The notes under the pieces are model-generated. The model made no database searches. It had not been told where the DNA came from and saw nothing but the letters and a program-made list of their open reading frames with translations. Of a stretch of DNA of 23,535 nt, positions 1 through 7,910 are shown piece by piece. The stretch comes from DASVEE01 sp036399695. Its GTDB lineage: Bacteria; Acidobacteriota; Thermoanaerobaculia; Gp7-AA8. The position numbers and the translations under genes are program-made. The DNA lies in assembly GCA_036399695.1 (NCBI GenBank), contig DASWMP010000212.1:1-23535 (forward strand). Direction: 5' to 3'. Position 1 is the first letter of the stretch, and each line of letters starts with the position of its first letter.

Positions 1-355
1 CGCGGATGAGGACTTCGGCGGGGCGGCTTTTCAGGACGACGCCCAGGACGCCGTGCGCGAACACCGTGGCCAGGAATTGAGGATCGGCGCTCCCCGTGAG
101 GATCAACACAGGACACCGCGTGGCGTGCACGAGCAGTTGCGCGACGGCTTCGGGACGCTCGGCGTCGAGGTCCATGACGACGACGTCCGGGGCGGTCTTC
201 ATCGCCTCAGCGATCTCGGTGCAGCGGTTGACGCACTCGCCGACCACCTGCAGTCCGTGCTCGGATGCGATCAGGCGGGCGAGGGCCGTGCGAATCACAG
301 GCTGATTCCCTGTCATTACCACACGAGCGCCGGCGGGAACGGGCTCTTCGATCAT
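1..355 (-). CDS. Response regulator receiver domain, partial, atypical acidic pocket
   Basis: The gene reads on the minus strand from ATG at 355 and leaves the window at base 1, so only 118 residues are visible. They follow a receiver (CheY-like) fold: strand 1 RVVMTGNQP (residues 11-19), phospho-acceptor Asp62 in VVVMDLD, the Thr87 position in LILTGS, and the conserved Lys109 in VVLKS. The pattern is close to the NarL/FixJ class, so a DNA-binding HTH domain probably follows outside the window; that part is inference. The odd feature is strand 1, where the usual acidic pair before HP is Gly16-Asn17. This should weaken Mg2+ binding and phosphorylation. The gene is divergent from the multicopper oxidase operon, which makes it a candidate regulator of that operon. 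No clear ribosome-binding site precedes the chosen start. Confidence 0.82.
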   Translation of the reverse strand, partial: MIEEPVPAGARVVMTGNQPVIRTALARLIASEHGLQVVGECVNRCTEIAEAMKTAPDVVVMDLDAERPEAVAQLLVHATRCPVLILTGSADPQFLATVFAHGVLGVVLKSRPAEVLIR

Positions 356-731
356 CTGCGTGACGCTGCCCCACTGCAGTAAGTATTCCCATACTGATCG
401 ATCAAGCGGCCACATAGCGGGCAATTGCGGAACCTTCGGCCGAAGGGGCGAGAAACCAGTCGCGTTGCTTTCGCCGGAGGTTCGAAGACACGCAGCGGGC
501 GAGGCGGGTGGAGGACGGACAATCCTGTCCGTCACGCGGAAAGGCAGCCACGAGGAGATTCTCCTTCTCGCGTGACGGACAGGATTGTCCGTCCTCCACG
601 ACGTCGTCCGCCCCCTCCACCGCATGGCACTTTTGTGCCGGGTAGGCCAAGCGCAAAACTGGCTATTCGTCCGATGCGGGTTGCGGCTCGAGGCTCCATC
701 CATGTTGCAGCTACATTAAAAGGAGCTGTCG
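356..731. other. Divergent intergenic region before the oxidase operon
   Basis: This 376-bp gap separates the response regulator from the oxidase operon. It contains a perfect 31-bp inverted repeat (508-599) and two small perfect palindromes that could be operators: AGTAT-TCCC-ATACT at 382-395, beside the response-regulator start, and GGCAC-TTTT-GTGCC at 626-639. I see no convincing sigma-70 promoter pair. The end of the region carries the oxidase ribosome-binding site AGGAG (721-725). I see no credible gene in it. Confidence 0.5.
508..599. repeat. Perfect 31-bp inverted repeat, REP-like
   Basis: Bases 508-538 and 569-599 are exact reverse complements separated by 30 bp. Each arm is itself nearly palindromic around GACGGACAATCCTGTCCGTC, and the loop holds another small palindrome, GGAGATTCTCC. 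The structure resembles the intergenic palindromes at 9531-9562 and 12308-12449, which have a GGGACAGACA...TGTCTGTCCC core, but the sequence family differs. It could be a dispersed repeat, a transcript-end hairpin or both. No T-tract follows on either strand. Confidence 0.85.
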
Positions 732-3700
732 ATGCCGCACCGTTTCCGGTGTTTACGATTCGCACTCGCAGTCGCAGTACTCATCGCAGCGATGCCGGTG
801 TTCGCGCAGGACGTACCGATCCCGGCACCTGCCTGTTCGCGGACGATCGTCGCGGACGTCGTCGCCTTCGATCAGGTGTTCTTCTGGAACCGCCTGGGCG
901 CGGTCCAGCCGCAGGGAATGATGTACGCGTTGCGGCGCGACGTGCGGCCCATCGATCCGCTGAGGGAGCTCGCGCCGGGCAACGTCCGCCTGCGGGAAGG
1001 CAAACGTCCGCGCCCGCTCGTGCTGCGGATGAACGTCGGCGACTGCCTGGAGATCCGCTTCCAGAACCTGCTGGCGTCGATGCCGGTGGACGAGGAGCAG
1101 CCGTCGACGCGTACCGCATCGGTGCACATCGTCGGTATGCAGCTCGTCGGGAGCATCGCCTCGGATGGTTCGTTCGTCGGCAAGAACCCGAATAGTCTGG
1201 CCGCGGTGAGTGGGCAGAAGACCTACACGGTCTACGGCGAGCGCGAAGGCGGCTACCTGATGTACAGCGCCGCCGCGGTCACGGGCGGTGAAGGGGACGG
1301 CGGGTCGACGAACGCGGGTCTCTTCGGCGCGGTGGTGGTCGAGCCGCGCAATTCGGAGTGGTACCGCAGCCAGGTCACGGCCGCGGACCTGAAGCTCGCC
1401 ACCGTCGGCACGACGGCCGACGGCCATCCCATCATCGACTATCAGGCGACCTATCCGTCCGGCAGCCTCGCCGCCGGTCCGCCGATCTTCAACATGCTGC
1501 AGTACAACCAGATCGTGCACTCCGACCTCACGGCCATCATCACCGGGCCGGGAGCCGGACGCTTTCCGGCCGGGACATATCCGGAAGTGCGCGTCGAGCC
1601 GGACCGCCTGCAGCCCTTCCGCGAGTTCGTGACGATCTATCACGACGAGATCGGCGCCGTGCAGGCCTTCCCGGAGTTCAACAATCCGGTGCTGAGCCAC
1701 ACGCTCCACAGCGTCCGCGACGCCTTCGCCATCAACTACGGCACGGGCGGCATCGGCGCCGAGATCCTGGCGAACCGCTTCGGCGTCGGTCCGATGAAGG
1801 ACTGCACGGAGTGCAAGTTCGAGGAGTTCTTCCTCTCCGCCTGGACGGTCGGCGACCCGGCCATGATCGTGGACGTGCCGGCGAACGCGCCCTGCACGAA
1901 GGAGCAGATCAGGGAAGGAAAGCTGGGCTGCTTCACCGTGGGAGGCAAAGCGACGAAGGCGTTCTATCCGGACGATCCGTCGAACGTCTATCACAGCTAT
2001 CTGCGCGATCACCTGAAGTTCCGCATCCTCCACGCCGGCTCGAAAGAGCACCACATCCATCACCAGCACACGCACCAGTGGCTGCACACGCCGGACGAGG
2101 ACGACTCGCAGTACCTCGACAGCCAGGCCATCGGACCGGGCAGCGCGTTCACCCTGGAGATGGCCTACCACGGCAGCGGCAACCGGAACATGGCGGTCGG
2201 CGACTCGATCTTCCACTGCCACTTCTACCCGCACTTTGCGCAGGGGATGTGGGGGATGTGGCGCGTGCACGACGTGTTCGAGTCGGGGACGCCGCTCGAC
2301 GAGAAGGGACGTCCGAAGGCGGGCACGCGCGCTCTTCCGGATGGTGAGATCGCCGCCGGCACGCCCATTCCTGCCGTCGTTCCGCTGCCGACGATCGGCA
2401 TGGCGCCGCTGCCGGAAGCGGCGGTGCAGATCGTCAACGGGCAGATCCAGATCCTCAGCCGCGGCAATCCCGGCTATCCGTTCTTCATCCCGGGCGTGGC
2501 CGGCCATCGTCCGCCGCATCCGCCGCTCGATACGATCGACGACGGCGGCCTGCCGCGGCACATCATCGTCGGCGGCACTCTGCTCGTCGAGGAGCACAAC
2601 CGCCTCGACTTCTCGAAGGAGCTGGAGACCGCGGACGCACGTGCGATCCCGGAGACCGGCACCGCCGTGGAGCGGGCGGCGATGAACTACCACGCGCTGC
2701 GCTCGCACGCGACCTACACGCCCGACGGCACGTCGGCGAAGTTCTTCACCAACGGCTTGCCGCCGATCGCCGGCGCGCCCTACGCCGATCCCTGCGTCAC
2801 GGACGAAGGGCAGCCGACGGGCAATCCCCGTCTCTACAAGGCCGCGGACATCCAGCTCGACGTGAAGTTCAACAAGGCGCAGTGGCACTTCGGCCAGCAG
2901 CGCATGACCTCACTGTGGGGGGACGTGGCCGCGACGCGCAACGGTTCGCGCCCGCCGGAGCCGCTCTTCTTCCGCGCGAACAGCCGCGATTGCATCACCT
3001 ATCACCTGGTCAATCTGATCCCCGGCCATTACGAGATGGACGACTTCGAGGTGCGCACGCCGACCGACATCGTCGGCCAGCACATCCACCTCGTGAAGTT
3101 CGACGTGACGGCCTCGGACGGCGCGGCCAACGGTTACAACTACGAGGACGGCAGCTTCTCTCCTGATGACGTCCTCGAGCGCATCCACGCCATCAACCGC
3201 CTCGGCGGCATTCTCGACGGCGCGGTGCGGCGGCCGCTCACCCCGCAGCCGCATCCCTACTTCGGCACGATCGGCGCGCAGACGACCGTCTCCCGCTGGT
3301 ACGCCGACGATGTGCTCAACAATGCCGGCTTCGACCGGACGCTGCGCACCGTCTTCACGCACGATCACTTCGGTCCCTCGACGCACCAGCAGGTGGGCCT
3401 CTACGCCGGTCTCGTCATCGAGCCCACGGGCTCGCAGTGGCGCCATCCGGAGACCGGCGCGTTCTTCGGCGGACGCTTCGACGGCGGTCCGACGAGCTGG
3501 CGCGCCGACATCCTGACGAGCGGCGTGAAGGACAGCTATCGCGAGTTCCTCCTCGAGTTCGCCGATTTCCAGCATGCGTACGAGCCAGGCTCCACCAGTC
3601 CCGATCCGGCCAGGGCCATCAATCCCCCGGGACGGATCGAGGTGGGACTGCCGTTCCTCTATGCGCCGCCGGACGTTTGCCCCGGGGGCGAAAAGCCTCC

Positions 3701-5555
3701 CTGCCCGGAGGCCATCTCCGCGGACGACGTCGGCACGATGGTGATCAATTACCGCAACGAGCCGCTGGCGCTGCGCATCCGCGATCCGTATTCAAATACG
3801 CAGGCTTTCGGAAACGCGGGCGATCTCGCGCACGCCTTCCGCTCCGACATCACGCGTGCCGATCCGGCGTTCAACAGCCAGCCGGGCTTCTACCCGCCGC
3901 TCACCGGCGGCGTGCAGCCCGGCGATCCGTTCACGCCGCTGCTGCGGGCGTATGAAGACGACCGGGTGCAGGTGCGCATCCTCGTCGGCGCACACGAGGA
4001 AGGGCACAACTTCGCCATCAACGGCGTGAAGTGGCTCTTCGAGCCGTCGTACCCCGACTCCGGCTGGCGCAACTCGCAGATGATGGGCATCTCGGAGCAC
4101 TACGAATTCATCATCCCGCCGCTGCCGAAGAACGGCGTCGGCGCGACCACTGACTATCTCTACACGGCCGGCCGCGCCACGGACGATCTCTGGAACGGGC
4201 TGTGGGGCCTGATGCGCGCCTACGGCAGCCGCCAGCAGGATCTGCTGCCGCTGCCGAACAACGAGGACGGCATGGCACCGCCGATCTCGAACGTCGGCGA
4301 CTTCACCGGCGTCTGTCCGAAAGCCGCGCCGAACCGCGAGTTCTTCGTCCGCGCCGTGCGTGCCAGGGACGTGCTGCCGAACAACACGCTCATCTACAAC
4401 TCGCGCACGAACCAGGGAGGCATCCTCAACGACCCGACGGCGCTGATGTACGTCCGCGACGAGGACATCGACCCCCTCACCGGCAGGCTGAAGACGACCG
4501 TGCCGATCGAGCCGCTCGTGTTGCGGGCGAACGCCGGCGACTGCATCACGATGATCGTGGGCAATTTCTTCAAGGAGGAGCCGGCCGATCTGAACGGCTA
4601 CAACGGCCTGCCGATGATCGTCCGCAACTTCAACAACAACCAGATCCGCCCGTCGCGGCAGGTGGGCATGCACCCGCAGTTGCTCTTCTTCGACACGACC
4701 CGCAGCGACGGCCAGAACGTCGGCTTCAACCCGGTGCAGACCGTGCCTTACAACCAGAAGGTGCAGTACCAGTGGTACGCCGGCGACCTGAGCGTCGACC
4801 CGGTGAGCGGCTACGCCACGGCGCGGCCGATCGAGTTCGGCGCCGTCAACCTGATGCCGGCCGATCCGATCAAGCAGGCGCACAAGGGGCTGATCGGCGC
4901 GCTGATCGTCGAGCCGCAGAAAGCGACCTGGGTGGAAGACGCGAAGATGCGCGCCGCCGCCACGGTGACGGTCGGGACGACGACGTTCCGCGACTTCGTG
5001 CTGCAGTTCCAGACGGACGTCAACTTCCGCTACGGCGACGGCACCCCCGTGCCGAACGTGGCGGAGATCGAGGACCCGGAGGACTCGGGACACAAGGCGC
5101 TGAACTACCGCAGCGAACCGATGTGGAAGCGCTTCAACTACGCCCCGGAGACGCCGCTCAACATCACCCGCACGATCAACTTCACCGACGCCTTCGCCAA
5201 TCAGCGGATCGGAGGGTTGGACCCGCAGACGCCGGTCTTCACGGCCACCGTCGGACAGGCCACGCGCTTCCGCATCCTCAGCCCGGGCGGCCATGCACGC
5301 AACAACGTCTTCGCGCTGCACGGCCACATCTGGCACGAGCTGCCGTACGTGAAGGACTCGACGGTCATCGGACCCAATCCATTCACCGAGTGGACCGGCA
5401 CGTTCATGGGCATCGGACCGTCGAGCCACTTCGACGCCGTGCTGCAGAACGGAGCCGGCGGCAAGTTCCGCATCCTCGGCGACTATCTGTTCCGCGCGCA
5501 GAACTCGACGATCGTCGACGGCGGCATCTGGGGGCTCCTGCGTGTCACGCAATAG
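732..5555 (+). CDS. Giant secreted multicopper oxidase (MnxG-like organisation)
   Basis: The product has 1607 residues with a signal peptide (hydrophobic stretch about 9-25, ending VFAQ). AGGAG at 721-725 supports the start. Three homologous units are marked by the repeated LVLRxNxGDC-type strand with Cys at 105, 754 and 1271, suggesting about six cupredoxin domains. Copper motifs visible are HxxHxH (His443, 446, 448) and HCHxxxHxxxxM (His495, Cys496, His497, His501, Met506) in unit 1, and HIH (784-786) and HDH (877-879) in unit 2. Together these are the four canonical motifs for a type 1 site plus a trinuclear cluster, in order 3-4-1-2. Unit 3 keeps only scattered His (1530, 1532, 1535) and ends in GDYLFR where a type 1 site would be. 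Size and motif order suggest a MnxG-type metal oxidase. The substrate is unknown. It is the first gene of a four-gene operon. Confidence 0.88.
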   Translation: MPHRFRCLRFALAVAVLIAAMPVFAQDVPIPAPACSRTIVADVVAFDQVFFWNRLGAVQPQGMMYALRRDVRPIDPLRELAPGNVRLREGKRPRPLVLRMNVGDCLEIRFQNLLASMPVDEEQPSTRTASVHIVGMQLVGSIASDGSFVGKNPNSLAAVSGQKTYTVYGEREGGYLMYSAAAVTGGEGDGGSTNAGLFGAVVVEPRNSEWYRSQVTAADLKLATVGTTADGHPIIDYQATYPSGSLAAGPPIFNMLQYNQIVHSDLTAIITGPGAGRFPAGTYPEVRVEPDRLQPFREFVTIYHDEIGAVQAFPEFNNPVLSHTLHSVRDAFAINYGTGGIGAEILANRFGVGPMKDCTECKFEEFFLSAWTVGDPAMIVDVPANAPCTKEQIREGKLGCFTVGGKATKAFYPDDPSNVYHSYLRDHLKFRILHAGSKEHHIHHQHTHQWLHTPDEDDSQYLDSQAIGPGSAFTLEMAYHGSGNRNMAVGDSIFHCHFYPHFAQGMWGMWRVHDVFESGTPLDEKGRPKAGTRALPDGEIAAGTPIPAVVPLPTIGMAPLPEAAVQIVNGQIQILSRGNPGYPFFIPGVAGHRPPHPPLDTIDDGGLPRHIIVGGTLLVEEHNRLDFSKELETADARAIPETGTAVERAAMNYHALRSHATYTPDGTSAKFFTNGLPPIAGAPYADPCVTDEGQPTGNPRLYKAADIQLDVKFNKAQWHFGQQRMTSLWGDVAATRNGSRPPEPLFFRANSRDCITYHLVNLIPGHYEMDDFEVRTPTDIVGQHIHLVKFDVTASDGAANGYNYEDGSFSPDDVLERIHAINRLGGILDGAVRRPLTPQPHPYFGTIGAQTTVSRWYADDVLNNAGFDRTLRTVFTHDHFGPSTHQQVGLYAGLVIEPTGSQWRHPETGAFFGGRFDGGPTSWRADILTSGVKDSYREFLLEFADFQHAYEPGSTSPDPARAINPPGRIEVGLPFLYAPPDVCPGGEKPPCPEAISADDVGTMVINYRNEPLALRIRDPYSNTQAFGNAGDLAHAFRSDITRADPAFNSQPGFYPPLTGGVQPGDPFTPLLRAYEDDRVQVRILVGAHEEGHNFAINGVKWLFEPSYPDSGWRNSQMMGISEHYEFIIPPLPKNGVGATTDYLYTAGRATDDLWNGLWGLMRAYGSRQQDLLPLPNNEDGMAPPISNVGDFTGVCPKAAPNREFFVRAVRARDVLPNNTLIYNSRTNQGGILNDPTALMYVRDEDIDPLTGRLKTTVPIEPLVLRANAGDCITMIVGNFFKEEPADLNGYNGLPMIVRNFNNNQIRPSRQVGMHPQLLFFDTTRSDGQNVGFNPVQTVPYNQKVQYQWYAGDLSVDPVSGYATARPIEFGAVNLMPADPIKQAHKGLIGALIVEPQKATWVEDAKMRAAATVTVGTTTFRDFVLQFQTDVNFRYGDGTPVPNVAEIEDPEDSGHKALNYRSEPMWKRFNYAPETPLNITRTINFTDAFANQRIGGLDPQTPVFTATVGQATRFRILSPGGHARNNVFALHGHIWHELPYVKDSTVIGPNPFTEWTGTFMGIGPSSHFDAVLQNGAGGKFRILGDYLFRAQNSTIVDGGIWGLLRVTQ

Positions 5556-7371
5556 GCTGATCGGTTTCCTGCTCTTTTTCGTTGCGGCGCTCGACTCGGG
5601 CGCCGCAACGCCGGCGCCGCAGAAGATCGAGCGTGGCGGCGTGACGGTCGAGTTCGAGCCGGCGGCGAGTGCTGTCGAAGGAGAGGATGTCCTCCTCTCC
5701 TTTGCCATTCGCGCCGCCGACGGCACGCCGCTGAAGGGCATCCGCCCGGCGGCCTGGATCGACGAGCGCAACGCGAAGACCGCCTGCCGCGACAAGGTGC
5801 AGTCTTTCCTCGGCGGCACGCTGAGCGCGCGGCCGCAGGTCGATCTCAATACGTACTACGTGCTGACGCTGAACGCCGAGGCTTCGGTGGCCGTCATCGA
5901 TCCGCTGATCGGCTTCGGCGGGAGCAAGCTGCTGACGGCCGTGACGCTCGAGAGTCCGGGCGTCGACTGGGTGCTCTCGGCCGATCAGAAACGGCTGTTC
6001 GTGGCCATGCCGCTGGTGAACCGCGTGGCCGTCATCGATACCGAGACCTGGCGCGTCGTGAAGAACGTCGCCACCGGTGTGCGCCCGTCGCGGCTCGCGC
6101 TGCAGGAACGGCTGTGGGTTGCGTCCGATGAGGGCGTGACGGTCATCGATCCGCGGACGCTGCAGATCGTGAAGACGATCGCCACCGGCCAGGCGCCGCA
6201 CGCCTTTGCGTTCGCGCCGGGCGTCGCGTTCGTCACCAATGGCCGCGACGGCACCGTGTCGGTCATCGACACGGCCACTCTGGCGAAGCGCGGCGACGTC
6301 GCCACCGGCAAATCCGCGGACGGGCTGGCGTATTCGACGCTCGGCAACGCGTTGTACGTCATCGACGGCATCGACGGGACGATCAGCGTGATCGATCCCG
6401 CGGAAGCAAAGGTCACGAAACGGATCGCCGCGAAGCCGGGCCTCAACTCGATCCAGTTCGCACCGGGCGGACGGTGGGGCTTCGCCACCAACGGCCGCGA
6501 AAACGTGGTCTCGATCGTCGATTCGTCGACGGCGTCCATCGCCATGACGGCGCGCGACGTCGGCGCGGGGCCGGACCAGGTGGCGTTCACCGATGACTTC
6601 GCGTACGTCCGCGCCTCCGGCGCCGATCAGGTGAAGATGATCCGGCTGGCGGATCTGGGACGCGACAAGGAACCGAACTTCGCCTCGTTCACCGGCGGGC
6701 AGATCCCGCCGGGTGCCGCCCGTACCGTGAGCTTCGCCGCCGCCATCGTTGCCGCGCCGGAGCCGAAGGCGGTGCTGGTGGCGAATCCGGCCGACCGCCT
6801 CGTCTACTTCTACAACGAAGGGATGGCCGCGCCGATGGGGAGCTTCAGCGCGCAGCGGCGCTCGCCGAAGGCCGTGCTGGTCCTGGACCGCAGCCTGCGC
6901 GAATCGGCCCCGAACGTCTTCACGATCAGGACGCGGGTGGCGGAGGCCGGCACGTACGACGTGGCCTTCTTCCTCAACGAGCCGCGCGTGGTGCACTGCT
7001 TCGAGCTGGCCGTGGCGGCGAATCCGAAGGCGCCGCGCCGCCTGGAACGGACGGTGAAGATCGAGCCGCTGCTCGACCGCGCGCCGATTCACGCCGGCGG
7101 CGTCATCGACGTGAAATTCCGCCTGAGCGACGGGAGCACCAGCGAGCTGCATCGCAACGTCCGCGACGTCAGGGCGCTGACGTTCCTCGCCCCGGGCATA
7201 CGGCAGCAGCGCATCGCCGCGACGCCTGACGCCGAAGGGCTGTATCACGTCCAGGTCCCGGTGCCGGAGTCGGGGGTCTACTATGTGTTCCTGGAGTCGC
7301 CGTCGCTGAACCTGAGGATCAACGAGGGACGTCCCCTGATCTTCGAAGCGGTGGCGAAGGGGGAACGATGA
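5542..7371 (+). CDS. Secreted YVTN-type beta-propeller protein
   Basis: GTG at 5542 lies inside the end of the oxidase gene (14-bp overlap), so translation is probably coupled. The 609-residue product has a signal peptide (about 1-22). Next comes an Ig/YtkA-like strand region (about 30-75). A beta-propeller follows (about 95-400) with repeated VxVIDxxT and VATG elements, for example VAVIDTETWRVV, VTVIDPRTLQIV, VSVIDTATLAKR and ISVIDPAEAKVT. The C-terminal third is Ig-like and predicted to be all beta. No CxxCH heme motif is present, so it is not a cytochrome cd1 despite the similar propeller. Co-transcription with a copper oxidase, a copper chaperone and a cytochrome suggests a periplasmic partner or scaffold in the same electron-transfer assembly. 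This role is inferred. Confidence 0.82.
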   Translation: MSRNRLIGFLLFFVAALDSGAATPAPQKIERGGVTVEFEPAASAVEGEDVLLSFAIRAADGTPLKGIRPAAWIDERNAKTACRDKVQSFLGGTLSARPQVDLNTYYVLTLNAEASVAVIDPLIGFGGSKLLTAVTLESPGVDWVLSADQKRLFVAMPLVNRVAVIDTETWRVVKNVATGVRPSRLALQERLWVASDEGVTVIDPRTLQIVKTIATGQAPHAFAFAPGVAFVTNGRDGTVSVIDTATLAKRGDVATGKSADGLAYSTLGNALYVIDGIDGTISVIDPAEAKVTKRIAAKPGLNSIQFAPGGRWGFATNGRENVVSIVDSSTASIAMTARDVGAGPDQVAFTDDFAYVRASGADQVKMIRLADLGRDKEPNFASFTGGQIPPGAARTVSFAAAIVAAPEPKAVLVANPADRLVYFYNEGMAAPMGSFSAQRRSPKAVLVLDRSLRESAPNVFTIRTRVAEAGTYDVAFFLNEPRVVHCFELAVAANPKAPRRLERTVKIEPLLDRAPIHAGGVIDVKFRLSDGSTSELHRNVRDVRALTFLAPGIRQQRIAATPDAEGLYHVQVPVPESGVYYVFLESPSLNLRINEGRPLIFEAVAKGER

Positions 7372-7910
7372 ATCGTGTGCTGGTCCCACGTCTGGCTTTG
7401 CTGCTGTTGCTCGGCGCCTTTCCGGCGCTCGCCGCCACCGCGACGTTCTCCCCGAAGATCCCGGACGTGGAAGTCGTCACGCACGAGGGGAAGAAAGTCC
7501 GCTTCTACTCCGACCTGGTGAAGGGGAACGTCGTCGCGGTCAACTTCGTGTTCACGAACTGCAGCACGATCTGCCCCGTCTCCGGCGCGCTCTTCGCCGC
7601 GTTGCAGAAAGAGCATGGGCGCGTCCACTTCATCTCCATCAGCATCGATCCGACGGTCGACACGCCGCAGCGCCTCAAATCGTGGAGCAAGCAGTTCCGG
7701 ACGCAGCCCGGCTGGACGCTCGTGACGGGCAGCCCCGATGCGATCCAGCAGCTCGTCCGCGCCCTCGGCGGACCGACAGGCCGCCCGCAGGACCACCAGC
7801 CGCTGACGCTCGTCGGCTCGGATCTCACGCGCACCTGGTCGCGGATGTATGGGTTCCCCGGCGCGGCGAAGCTGGGGAAGGTGGTGGATGAGGTGTCGGT
7901 GCGGAGGTGA
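7368..7910 (+). CDS. SCO1/SenC family copper chaperone-like protein
   Basis: ATG at 7368 overlaps the previous stop as ATGA. The 180-residue product has a signal peptide (1-23) and a thioredoxin-like fold. The SCO copper site is complete: Cys65 and Cys69 in FTNCSTICPV, and the distal His143 in DHQPLTLVG. The motif FISISIDPTVDTP (88-100) is typical of the family, and the length is close to normal. SCO proteins deliver copper to, or act as thiol reductases for, copper enzymes such as cytochrome oxidase. Next to a multicopper oxidase, it most likely helps load or maintain that enzyme. Confidence 0.93.
   Translation: MNRVLVPRLALLLLLGAFPALAATATFSPKIPDVEVVTHEGKKVRFYSDLVKGNVVAVNFVFTNCSTICPVSGALFAALQKEHGRVHFISISIDPTVDTPQRLKSWSKQFRTQPGWTLVTGSPDAIQQLVRALGGPTGRPQDHQPLTLVGSDLTRTWSRMYGFPGAAKLGKVVDEVSVRR

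Noticed and set aside
625..640. Sigma-54 promoter (TGGCAC followed by TGC)
   Set aside because: The spacing between GG and GC is one base short, and the sequence is better explained as the palindrome GGCAC-TTTT-GTGCC.
425..1195. Plus-strand open frame across the upstream region and the oxidase start
   Set aside because: It runs through the inverted repeat and overlaps the signal peptide of the oxidase in another frame; its translation is Arg/Pro-rich and has no motif.
753..2888. Long open frame on the minus strand opposite the oxidase gene
   Set aside because: Composition is Arg/Val/His-rich without motifs, as expected for an antisense frame of a G+C-rich gene. The plus strand carries clear copper motifs.
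3792..5849. Minus-strand open frame of 685 codons
   Set aside because: Antisense shadow of the oxidase and propeller genes. It spans two real genes and has no domain.
5545..7389. Minus-strand open frame opposite the propeller gene
   Set aside because: Low-complexity Arg/Asp/His translation with no motif. The plus-strand product has clear propeller repeats.
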